A stretch of DNA of 64,000 nt from [Clostridium] citroniae WAL-17108 (lineage in GTDB: Bacteria > Bacillota > Clostridia > Lachnospirales > Lachnospiraceae): assembly GCF_000233455.1 (NCBI RefSeq), contig NZ_JH376432.1, positions 62,001 through 126,000 on the forward strand, read 5' to 3'. Positions within the stretch are counted from its first letter, which is position 1. Each line of letters opens with the position of its first letter. The notes beneath the pieces were generated by a model. That model was given only the letters and a program-made list of their open reading frames with translations, was not told the origin of the DNA and ran no database searches. Below, in pieces: positions 1 through 7,615 of this stretch. Position numbers and translations under genes: made by a program.

Positions 1-363
1 TTCCGGATTCATGTGATAGAGAGAAGCATTGGCCCTGATATAACGGATCGCTGCTTTGATATCATATATCTGTATGGGAAACCGCCCATGGACACTCCAG
101 GTATACTGTAGTGACACCACTGCATATCCCCTCTTAAGCCCCTGGAGCACCGGCTTGATCTTCAGTGAACTTTTTGCTCCGTAATACCACCCTCCTCCAT
201 GAATGTCCACAATTACAGGAAACGGGCCTTTCCCCTGTTCCGGCAAATAAATGTCCATTACCTCATCTTCTGTGCACTCTGCATATCTGACATTTAAAAA
301 TTTTCGATGCAGCTCCGGAGTCTCCAAAACAGATGCTGTTTCTTCACTCTCGATTAAAACCAT
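1..363 (-). CDS. alpha/beta hydrolase (esterase/lipase type), 3' end outside window
   Basis: The first 121 codons are visible; the gene runs off the left edge. The start is the ATG at 363, preceded by AAGGAGACAAC; an in-frame ATG at 381 has no ribosome binding site. The protein contains the HGGGW oxyanion-hole motif followed by a Tyr-Gly pair, and then a stretch ending in Asp-Ile-Lys-Ala-Ala-Ile-Arg-Tyr-Ile typical of BD-FAE/HSL-type esterases. The nucleophile elbow and catalytic triad lie outside the window. There is no signal peptide, so a cytoplasmic esterase acting on a small ester or acetylated sugar is likely. It is divergent from the CdaR-type regulator at 609, which may control it. 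Confidence 0.75.
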   Translation of the reverse strand, partial: MVLIESEETASVLETPELHRKFLNVRYAECTEDEVMDIYLPEQGKGPFPVIVDIHGGGWYYGAKSSLKIKPVLQGLKRGYAVVSLQYTWSVHGRFPIQIYDIKAAIRYIRANASLYHMNPE

Positions 364-608
364 ATTGTTGTCTCCTTGCATATTGAACTTATATAACTTC
401 AGGGCCGGCCAGCCAATGAATTTGTATAAATTAATTATATTTAATTCACCATTTTTAGACAATATACACACTGTTTTCTTTTTCCATCTAATAATGTGCA
501 CTCTGCATAGTTTCAAGCATCCCCTGGTGTCCCCCCTACAGCTTGAAAGTTTATTTTATACATGTTACTATATGTTCAAAATGGCTTTAAACATTTGGAG
601 GTTACAGC
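364..608. promoter_or_regulatory. divergent intergenic region, esterase / CdaR-type regulator
   Basis: This AT-rich 245-base gap separates two divergent genes and must hold both promoters. The TTG start at 609 is supported by GGAGG at 597-601. I see no operator that can be assigned with confidence. Confidence 0.4.
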
Positions 609-1787
609 TTGAACGCTTACGAAATGGCCCATGTATCCCAGAAATTTGTTCAATATCTTCAGGGGGCTCTGGCAGAGCATGGAATCAACCTGAATATAAC
701 CAACCAACGCGGAATGATCATTGCCAGTTCCTGCGAGGATTCCATTAAAAAGTTCTGTGAACCCGCATTTCGGGCCATTGATAAAAACCAGACCGTTCTC
801 GTTTCCTGTAATGATTCTCCTGAATTCTCCAATGCTCGGGAGGGGATCTACATTCCTCTGCATCACGGACAAAACCTTCTGGGGGCGCTGGGACTGGAAG
901 GAAACCTCCAACAGGCATTCTCTCTTAAATCCATGTGCCTGCTGACTGCAAAATCTTTTTTTGAAATGGAGTTCTATAAAGAGTCCTACTGGGGAAAATT
1001 GGATCAGAGAAATATTTTCACTAAAATCCTTCTGTACTGCGAGGAAGATCCATTTCCTTCCGAGGTGCACCATATCACAGAAAAATTCAACATTGACACT
1101 ACGCTGGTCCGCATCCCTATACTTTTCATTCTCAGATATAATGAGTTAAGTGAAGATAAATTGATTACGGAATTCAAAAAGAATCCCTCCCATACAAGTC
1201 AGGATATCATATGCATCACCCGCGGGCAAAACGCCGTAGTCTTCCGGGCATTGTCCCAGGATCCATCCCTGGCGGTCTCCCAGTACCGGGAGTCTGTGGA
1301 TACCTATATCAAAAATGCCCAGCAATTAAGCATCAACAATGGGCAGCCCTTTATCTGTACCATTGGTTCCCTGCAAAATAAACTGCTGAATTACCACAGG
1401 GCTTTCCGGCATACGCTATGGGTGTGTAATAATTGTGCAGATGTAACCTATGAACATGAAACAATGACTTACTATTTTTATGATTACGTATTTGAATATA
1501 TACAGAGTCAAATTAATATGGAAGAAACCTCTATGATTTTTAATGTGTTTTCTGAAGTCCTGCTGAACAGGGAATGGGATTCCTTCTCCCGAAACATGGG
1601 CTCATTGCTCCATAATAATATGAACATTTCCCAAAGCGCTAAGGATTTATACCTGCATCGCAATACGCTGATTAACTGGATCAACCGGTATAAGCAGCTA
1701 TTCGGGGTGGATCCTGTCAATGATAACGTTGGGCGAGAATTTACCCAGCAATTGTACCACTTTTATACCCATTCCTTGACACAATAA
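609..1787 (+). CDS. CdaR-family transcriptional regulator (sugar diacid type)
   Basis: A 392-aa DNA-binding regulator. The N-terminal part (about 1-135) resembles the putative sugar-diacid recognition domain, the middle is a GGDEF-like PucR/CdaR linker, and the C-terminus (about 335-390) carries a PucR-type HTH with the recognisable stretch AKDLYLHRNTLINWINRY. It starts at TTG with GGAGG seven bases upstream. Members of this family respond to glycerate, glucarate and similar acids, but the ligand here cannot be read from sequence. It is divergent from an esterase, which is the most obvious target, and convergent with rsmI. Confidence 0.8.
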   Translation: MNAYEMAHVSQKFVQYLQGALAEHGINLNITNQRGMIIASSCEDSIKKFCEPAFRAIDKNQTVLVSCNDSPEFSNAREGIYIPLHHGQNLLGALGLEGNLQQAFSLKSMCLLTAKSFFEMEFYKESYWGKLDQRNIFTKILLYCEEDPFPSEVHHITEKFNIDTTLVRIPILFILRYNELSEDKLITEFKKNPSHTSQDIICITRGQNAVVFRALSQDPSLAVSQYRESVDTYIKNAQQLSINNGQPFICTIGSLQNKLLNYHRAFRHTLWVCNNCADVTYEHETMTYYFYDYVFEYIQSQINMEETSMIFNVFSEVLLNREWDSFSRNMGSLLHNNMNISQSAKDLYLHRNTLINWINRYKQLFGVDPVNDNVGREFTQQLYHFYTHSLTQ

Positions 1788-1806
1788 ATTTTCTTTCCAT
1801 AATACA

Positions 1807-1833
1807 AATTGCCGGGTCCTAAACCCGGCAATT
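1807..1833. terminator. hairpin between convergent genes
   Basis: A perfect 11-bp inverted repeat (AATTGCCGGGT / ACCCGGCAATT) with loop CCTAA lies between the stop codons of the CdaR-type regulator and rsmI. The T-rich tail is weak on both sides (TTTGTATT on the minus strand), so it is a plausible bidirectional terminator rather than a textbook one. Confidence 0.65.
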
Positions 1834-1844
1834 AAACATAAGCC

Positions 1845-2690
1845 CTACAAAAGCTGCTGGTACACATCCCTCTTACTGATCCCCCGGTCCCCGGCCACTG
1901 ACTTCATGGCCTCCTTCTTATCCTGTCCCATGGATATATAATGGTCCATATGTTCCTCTATGGACATTTCCTCCCAAGTCCTGATCCGTTCCTGCTTAAG
2001 CTCCTGAGGGGATTTTCCTTCTATTACGATCACACATTCCCCCTTTGGCTCCTCCTGTCCGTAGACTGACAGGGCCTCCTCAAAGGTAGTTCTGAAGGCA
2101 GTCTCAAATTTCTTGGTCAGCTCCCTGAGAATGGTTATCCTCCTGTTCCCCAACGTCCCGTATAGGTCATCCAGTGTTTTCACCAGATGATGGGGCGCTT
2201 CATATATAATGATGGTCCGGGTCTCATCCTTTAGCTCCTTAAGAATCCTGAGCCGTTCCTTCTTATCACTCTTCTCAGCGGGCAGGAATGCCTCAAAACA
2301 AAACCGCCTTGTGGACAGACCCGACATGGTAAGGGCCGTGACACAGGCCGCAGGCCCTGGAAGGGATGTGACCTCAACCCCCGCCTCATAGCACTGGCGC
2401 ACCAGCTCCTCCCCGGGATCCGATATGCCGGGGGTTCCTGCATCGGTGATCAGTGCAATGTTCACCCCTGACTGCAGCTGTTCCACCAGATACCTGGCTT
2501 TATCCACCTTGTTATACTCATGATAACTGGTCATAGGTGTCCTAATCTCAAAATGGTTCAGAAGCTTGATGCTGTGGCGGGTATCCTCTGCCGCGATCAG
2601 ATCCACTTCCTTTAATGTTCTGAGTACCCTGAAGGTAATGTCCTCCAGGTTGCCGATGGGCGTTGCACACAGATATAACTTGCCTGCCAT
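1845..2690 (-). CDS. rsmI: 16S rRNA (cytidine1402-2'-O)-methyltransferase RsmI
   Basis: 281 aa, normal length for RsmI (YraL/YabC type). It 2'-O-methylates C1402 of 16S rRNA using SAM. The N-terminus LYLCATPIGNLEDIT is diagnostic, followed by AAEDTRHS and the GTPGISDPG and PGPAA stretches of the SAM-binding tetrapyrrole-methylase fold. AAGGGAG precedes the ATG. It is the last gene of the minus-strand cluster holB-ricT-trmN6-rsmI, the same neighbourhood as in Bacillus. Confidence 0.95.
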   Translation of the reverse strand: MAGKLYLCATPIGNLEDITFRVLRTLKEVDLIAAEDTRHSIKLLNHFEIRTPMTSYHEYNKVDKARYLVEQLQSGVNIALITDAGTPGISDPGEELVRQCYEAGVEVTSLPGPAACVTALTMSGLSTRRFCFEAFLPAEKSDKKERLRILKELKDETRTIIIYEAPHHLVKTLDDLYGTLGNRRITILRELTKKFETAFRTTFEEALSVYGQEEPKGECVIVIEGKSPQELKQERIRTWEEMSIEEHMDHYISMGQDKKEAMKSVAGDRGISKRDVYQQLL

Positions 2691-2732
2691 AAGCCGCTCC
2701 CTTCTATTACTATAGTGTTATAATGTCCGGCC

Positions 2733-3494
2733 TCAATATCCATAAGTGGTGCGTATCTCCCGGGAGTACTCCCCCTCCCGGTCAAACACGATCACCGGCG
2801 GCTCCACCTTTAAAAGAGCTCCGCCGCCCCTCACCGCCTCAATGAGCACCATATTGGCCTCCCGGTCCACATACGGGTGGACCATCTTCATCCGCTTTGG
2901 CTCCAGCCCATGCTGCTTCATGGTCTGGATGATCTCGATCAGGCGCCTGGGCCTGTGGACCATATAGAACCGTCCTCCCGGCTTCAAAAGCCTGGTCCCC
3001 TCCCGCACCACGTCATCCAGGGTGCACTTGACCTCATGCCGCGCAATGGCCTTGGCATCCCCGGGATTCTTAAGCCCATGGGCATCATTCATATAGGGCG
3101 GGTTGGATGTGACCACATCAAAAGAGGCCAGGGCAAATAGACCGCCGGCCTCCACAATGTCTCCCGTGACAATCTCCACCTTATCCTCCAGATGGTTGTA
3201 TCGAACGCTGCGCCTGGCCATATCCGCAGATTCTTCCTGAATCTCCAGCCCTGTAAAATGCTCTCCCTCTGTCTTTGCAGTTAAAAGGATGGGGATGATG
3301 CCTGTCCCTGTTCCCAGGTCCAGCACCCGCTCCCCCTTTTTTACCACTGCAAATCCTGATAAAAGCACTGCATCCATACCAAAACAAAAAGCGCCTTTTC
3401 TCTGGATAATACCATAATGATTCCTCTGCAGGTCATCGATGCGCTCATCATCCCGAAGCATCACCGGGCCTGCCTGGGTCCATGTATGTTCCAC
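2733..3494 (-). CDS. trmN6: tRNA1(Val) (adenine37-N6)-methyltransferase-like protein (YabB/TrmN6)
   Basis: 253 aa, class I SAM methyltransferase. The SAM motif LDLGTGTGIIPILL lies near residues 58-71 and the N6-adenine methyltransferase signature NPPY near residue 130. The GTG start has GGAGG eight bases upstream. The gene lies 21 bases after ricT and 42 before rsmI, the usual order of yabB in Firmicutes. N6-methylation of A37 in tRNA is known for the Escherichia coli relative YfiC; the exact target in Firmicutes is inferred. Confidence 0.85.
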   Translation of the reverse strand: MEHTWTQAGPVMLRDDERIDDLQRNHYGIIQRKGAFCFGMDAVLLSGFAVVKKGERVLDLGTGTGIIPILLTAKTEGEHFTGLEIQEESADMARRSVRYNHLEDKVEIVTGDIVEAGGLFALASFDVVTSNPPYMNDAHGLKNPGDAKAIARHEVKCTLDDVVREGTRLLKPGGRFYMVHRPRRLIEIIQTMKQHGLEPKRMKMVHPYVDREANMVLIEAVRGGGALLKVEPPVIVFDREGEYSREIRTTYGY

Positions 3495-3515
3495 TCGATC
3501 ATCCTCCCGGCAGCC

Positions 3516-4445
3516 TTAATTATTATCCAGCTTTGACTTACCTTCCCTTTTCTCAAGGGCTTCCAGCTGCTTCAGCTCCGCGTCCGGCCCATCGGCCGCC
3601 TGCTTCTCCCCGCCTTTGCCCTTTTTCTTTCTGGGCTTGAACTTCAGCTGGTCTACCTTATACTCTCGGATCTCTTTTTCATCCTTGTCAACGGTGACGA
3701 TCACCTTTACCTGCTGGCGCAGCACATTGACGCTCTGGACCTCACCTTTTAAACCGTCATTGGTGGTCACATAATCACCCTGGTTGGGCAGCCTGCTGTT
3801 TAAGACTTCATATGTCTCCTCCTCATTCTTAAGGCAGCACATCAGCCTTCCGCACACGCCGGATATCTTGGTGGGGTTCAGGGACAGGTTCTGCTCCTTT
3901 GCCATCTTAATGGACACAGGTATGAACTCGGACAGATAGGAATGGCAGCACAGGGCCCTGCCGCAGATGCCGATCCCACCCATGATCTTTGTCTCATCCC
4001 TTACGCCCACCTGGCGCAGCTCGATCCTGGTCTTAAACACACTGGCCAGGTCCTTTACCAGTTCCCTGAAGTCGATCCTTCCGTCAGCCGTAAAATAAAA
4101 CAGCACCTTATTATTGTCAAATGTATATTCAGCATCGATCAGCTTCATCTCCAGGTTATGCTTCTTGATCTTCTCCTGGCAGATCCTGAACGCTTCTTTT
4201 TCCTTTGTCTTATTCCTGCTCTCCGCAGCCTCATCCTCTGCGGTCGCCATACGGATCACAGGCTTTAACGGCGGTACCACCTTGGACTCATCCACCTCAC
4301 GGTTGCCCAGTACCACATATCCATATTCAATTCCCCTGGCAGTCTCCACGATCACGTGGTCCCCAGTCTTAACTTCCCGGCCTGCCGGGTCAAAATAATA
4401 AATCTTTCCCGCTGTGCGAAAACGCACTCCGATCACTGTTATCAT
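3516..4445 (-). CDS. ricT: PSP1-domain protein RicT (YaaT)
   Basis: 309 aa when started at the ATG at 4445, which has AAGGAGAA upstream; an in-frame TTG at 4520 would add 25 unlikely residues. The PSP1 domain is clear, with the cysteine motifs GICGRALCCHSYLS and SGVCGRLMCCLKNE that bind iron-sulfur clusters in the RicA-RicF-RicT complex. That complex promotes RNase Y-dependent mRNA processing and affects sporulation in Bacillus subtilis. A lysine-rich tail follows. It is co-directional with holB and trmN6, as in Bacillus. Confidence 0.92.
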   Translation of the reverse strand: MITVIGVRFRTAGKIYYFDPAGREVKTGDHVIVETARGIEYGYVVLGNREVDESKVVPPLKPVIRMATAEDEAAESRNKTKEKEAFRICQEKIKKHNLEMKLIDAEYTFDNNKVLFYFTADGRIDFRELVKDLASVFKTRIELRQVGVRDETKIMGGIGICGRALCCHSYLSEFIPVSIKMAKEQNLSLNPTKISGVCGRLMCCLKNEEETYEVLNSRLPNQGDYVTTNDGLKGEVQSVNVLRQQVKVIVTVDKDEKEIREYKVDQLKFKPRKKKGKGGEKQAADGPDAELKQLEALEKREGKSKLDNN

Positions 4446-4524
4446 TCCGTGTTCTCCTTCTCTTGCCGGCCCTTTGCCGACCCGCTCAGGTCGCGCTCCC
4501 AGGCCATCTATCCATCTCAATCCG

Positions 4525-4600
4525 CATCTATCCTAAAAACCGTCTGTCCTAATATCATCTGTCCTAATATCGTCTGTCCTAATACTGTCTGTCCTAATAC
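4525..4600. repeat. 15-bp tandem repeat between holB and ricT
   Basis: Four tandem 15-base units (consensus CGTCTGTCCTAATAT on the plus strand) occupy 4541-4600, with a degenerate fifth at 4525-4539. They begin directly at the holB stop codon. Because the unit is a multiple of three and its minus strand contains TAG, each copy puts a new in-frame stop behind holB. Confidence 0.9.
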
Positions 4601-5589
4601 TAGTTCTCCTTCATGGTCAAAAGCATCAGCTCCATCACAAGCTCTGTGTTAACATTGGCATCCAGGCGTATCCTGGCCTTGTCAATGGCTTCCAGTATGC
4701 GCTCCAGTCCCTCATATCCGCTGACCGTGCTCATGGACTTAATGGTTGAAAACTCATCCTTGAATATCAGCAGATTAATATCCTTTGTGGTCTTATACAT
4801 GAGAACATCCCGGTACCACATCTGCATGAAATCCAGACAGCTGTAGATATCCAGGTTCTCCTCCCGAAGCTTATGGATATAATCTAAAAGCTCCGATATA
4901 TCCGCCTCCTTCAAGTGCTTCAGCATATGAAGGATCTCATCATACATCCGTTTAAAATCCTCTGACTCCGCCAGATGAATGGCCTTGCCCAGGTTTCCCC
5001 TGGCAAAAGCAGCGTAGATCTCAGCCTGGCTCTCCTCCACCCCAAGGGACTGGATCAGATATTCCTTTACCACCACATCCTTAAGGGGCTTCAGCTTCAG
5101 CTGCACACACCGTGAAAGGATGGTTGGAAGAAATGCGTCCGGATTCGTGGTCAGAAGCAGGATCACCGCATAGGAGGGCGGCTCCTCAATGGTCTTTAAA
5201 AGGGCGTTCTGGGCCTGGACCGTCATCTTTTCCGCTTCATCCACAATATAAATTTTATAGTAACTGCTGTAGGGTCTTACCAGAATAGTGTCATTGATCT
5301 GTTCCCTGATATCATCCACGCCAATACTGGCCGGCTTTTCATGGGTCACATAGATCAGGTCCGGATGGCTTCCCGCCAGCACCTGCTTACATGCGTGGCA
5401 CTGCATACATGGATCCGGCAGCCCCTTCTCACACAGCAGGTTCAGCGCAAACGCATTGGCCAGGGATTTCCTCCCCATGCCGGCCTCTCCGCTTAATATA
5501 TAAGCATGGGAAACCTTCCCTGTCTGAACCGCGTTCCGGAAATGATCCTTTATCTGTTCATGACCTAATATATCGTTAAAACCCAGCAT
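4600..5589 (-). CDS. holB: DNA polymerase III delta' subunit HolB
   Basis: 329 aa AAA+ clamp-loader subunit. It begins FNDILGHEQIKDHF, has a Walker A-like loop GEAGMGRKS near residues 35-43, a four-cysteine zinc module (CEKGLPDPCMQCHAC), the DEAEKM Walker B region, LLKTIEEPP and the sensor SRC motif (ILSRC). HolB loads the sliding clamp together with DnaX and HolA. It is first in the local run holB-ricT-trmN6-rsmI. The gene that normally precedes this group lies 23 kb away, beyond an accessory block. Confidence 0.93.
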   Translation of the reverse strand: MLGFNDILGHEQIKDHFRNAVQTGKVSHAYILSGEAGMGRKSLANAFALNLLCEKGLPDPCMQCHACKQVLAGSHPDLIYVTHEKPASIGVDDIREQINDTILVRPYSSYYKIYIVDEAEKMTVQAQNALLKTIEEPPSYAVILLLTTNPDAFLPTILSRCVQLKLKPLKDVVVKEYLIQSLGVEESQAEIYAAFARGNLGKAIHLAESEDFKRMYDEILHMLKHLKEADISELLDYIHKLREENLDIYSCLDFMQMWYRDVLMYKTTKDINLLIFKDEFSTIKSMSTVSGYEGLERILEAIDKARIRLDANVNTELVMELMLLTMKEN

Positions 5590-5669
5590 TCTGATGGTCC
5601 CCCTTGGCGCAAAAATATACTAAATTAGTATAACATAAGATATTTTTAATGTATACCCTTAAGTTTTTC

Positions 5670-7589
5670 CTAATCGATCCCATATTTTTTCAGCCTTCTC
5701 CACAATGTGGTGGTACTGATATCCAGAGCCTTGGCAGTCAATGTCTTGTTGCCGTTATATTTTTGTAATGTCAGGTACAGGAGTTCCCGGTCCGCCTCCT
5801 CCATGTTCCTGTTTCCGGCTTCCAATCCGGGAACCTGTTCCTCCCTCCCGTATAACTCCTCCAGAAGCTCCATAACATACCTGTCCGTCATGATCCGCCT
5901 CCCTGAGGTCAGAACGCATCTCTCGCAGAAATGCTTCAGCTGCACCAGATTTCCTTTCCATGAATACTCAATGAGGATCCTCTTGGCATTGTCCGTGAGT
6001 ACATGGAAGGTGGAATATTTTTCCACATAATGGGAGATGTAAATCGTAACAAGCCGTTCAATATCCTGCTTTCTCTCCCTCAGAGGCGGAATCCGCAGCG
6101 CCATGGAACAGAACGCATAATACAGATCATCCCTGAACAGCCCCATTTCCAGGAGTTTCCTCATATCCTTGGTGGTGGTGCCAATCAGACGGGTATTTAC
6201 ATTCTGGATCCGGTCCAGATCATTGTAGAGAAGGGTATTGTTCTGGATAATATTATTAAGGAAGTACTGGGTTCTGGTCCCCATTTTATCCAGCGCATTG
6301 ATGCACAGGGTACCGTTCTCCGCAGCCAAAAGCGCTCCTTTGGTCTGTTCCCTGGAATCCGGGTTCAGAAAACGCTTCCCAAACAGCAGGTCGATCTGGG
6401 CCTCATCGGAAAGCCCCGCAATATTTACAGAGATATAGGCGCCTGACTTTCGCAGGCTGTGGTTGTGGATCGCCTGGGCCATCTCTTCCCTCTCATCCCC
6501 AGGGTTTCCCCAGATGATCACAGGGCTGTCGGATATGGCATAACATTTTGCCAGCTGGACGGTTTTTGGCATTCCCTGGCTGAGATACTCAATATCTGAA
6601 AAAGAATGTTTGGCAATATATCCGCACAGGTACTGGTCCTTCATCCGCTTTGTCTCATCAGCACTGACCGGGCGTTTAATCTTATTACAGGAAATGATCG
6701 CCCCGTCCGCCTGATCCGCAATGACAATGGGCGTCATCATGATCATCACCCGTTCCCGGCCGATACAGGCAATGGAGCAGTAAGTTTCCTTCGTGCTTCC
6801 CAGGACCTTTTCCACCTCTTTCTTATCCATATCACCCAGGACAGCCGTGACGGCTTTTCCCTTTACATCAGTGATGGACTGGCGCAGCATCAGCTCCATG
6901 GCATGGTTCATTACAGTGATAGCGCCCTTTTTATCAACCTGCAGCATACCGTTTACCGCCCCCTCCATGGCGGCGGCAAACCGAACACTGTTGCTCTTCT
7001 CCTTCTGAATGGCCTGGTACAAAGCCTCCGCCTGGATAATTGCATTCCTCACTGATTCCATTGTGGAGTAAAAATATCCCGACGCAATGTTATCATTGCG
7101 GAAATTCTTTGTATAAGCCAGCACATCCGCTCCGCCTATGATCCCGTCCAGTTCCTCAAAGATCCCATCTGTCAGCACCTTTTGGAAATTGTACCCCTCA
7201 TCCAGATAATATCGGAACAGCTGTACTCCGAACAGCTGATCAAAGCATGTGGTATCGCAGAACATATTGGGATCCCCCACCAGCCCGATGCGTGGATGTT
7301 CTTTTCCTATCTTCTCCTTCAGATCCATGACTAAAAGTCCCATCTCCTGGGCTGTCAGGACAATATGGATCACCGTGATATTGGTATACTGCTCGATCAG
7401 CCTGGCTTGGCGGCCCCTGGCAATAATGATGGTGATACCATCCGACACCGCCTTTCTCGCCTCCGCCACCGCATCTGGTCCTCCTTCAATCTTCTTTAGA
7501 AGGGAAATGTTTCCCGGGTTTTCTGCCAGAACCTCCTTTGCCATATCATATACGCCCTGATCCGGTGCAAAAAATGCAATTCCTGCCAT
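5670..7589 (-). CDS. PrpR-type regulator with degenerate sigma-54 AAA+ domain
   Basis: 639 aa with the layout of a propionate-regulator-type enhancer-binding protein: PrpR_N sensor domain (about 1-195), PAS (about 200-305), AAA+ domain (about 335-565) and Fis-type HTH at the end (NKTLTAKALDISTTTLWRRLKKYGI). The AAA+ core is abnormal. The Walker A region reads GNPGDERE (361-368) instead of GESGTGKE, the Walker B region reads GTLCINAL (426-433) without the acidic pair, and no GAFTGA loop is present. The arginine-finger region LFRDDLYY and PPLRERKQDI are kept. It follows the glycosidase gene by 26 bases, so it probably belongs to that operon and may act without ATP hydrolysis or sigma-54. Confidence 0.82.
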   Translation of the reverse strand: MAGIAFFAPDQGVYDMAKEVLAENPGNISLLKKIEGGPDAVAEARKAVSDGITIIIARGRQARLIEQYTNITVIHIVLTAQEMGLLVMDLKEKIGKEHPRIGLVGDPNMFCDTTCFDQLFGVQLFRYYLDEGYNFQKVLTDGIFEELDGIIGGADVLAYTKNFRNDNIASGYFYSTMESVRNAIIQAEALYQAIQKEKSNSVRFAAAMEGAVNGMLQVDKKGAITVMNHAMELMLRQSITDVKGKAVTAVLGDMDKKEVEKVLGSTKETYCSIACIGRERVMIMMTPIVIADQADGAIISCNKIKRPVSADETKRMKDQYLCGYIAKHSFSDIEYLSQGMPKTVQLAKCYAISDSPVIIWGNPGDEREEMAQAIHNHSLRKSGAYISVNIAGLSDEAQIDLLFGKRFLNPDSREQTKGALLAAENGTLCINALDKMGTRTQYFLNNIIQNNTLLYNDLDRIQNVNTRLIGTTTKDMRKLLEMGLFRDDLYYAFCSMALRIPPLRERKQDIERLVTIYISHYVEKYSTFHVLTDNAKRILIEYSWKGNLVQLKHFCERCVLTSGRRIMTDRYVMELLEELYGREEQVPGLEAGNRNMEEADRELLYLTLQKYNGNKTLTAKALDISTTTLWRRLKKYGID

Positions 7590-7615
7590 CCTATCCCTAC
7601 TTTCTGTTATCGCCC

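Noticed and set aside
4525..4600. CRISPR array
   Set aside because: The units are 15 bases and directly adjacent with no spacers, and no cas gene is present.
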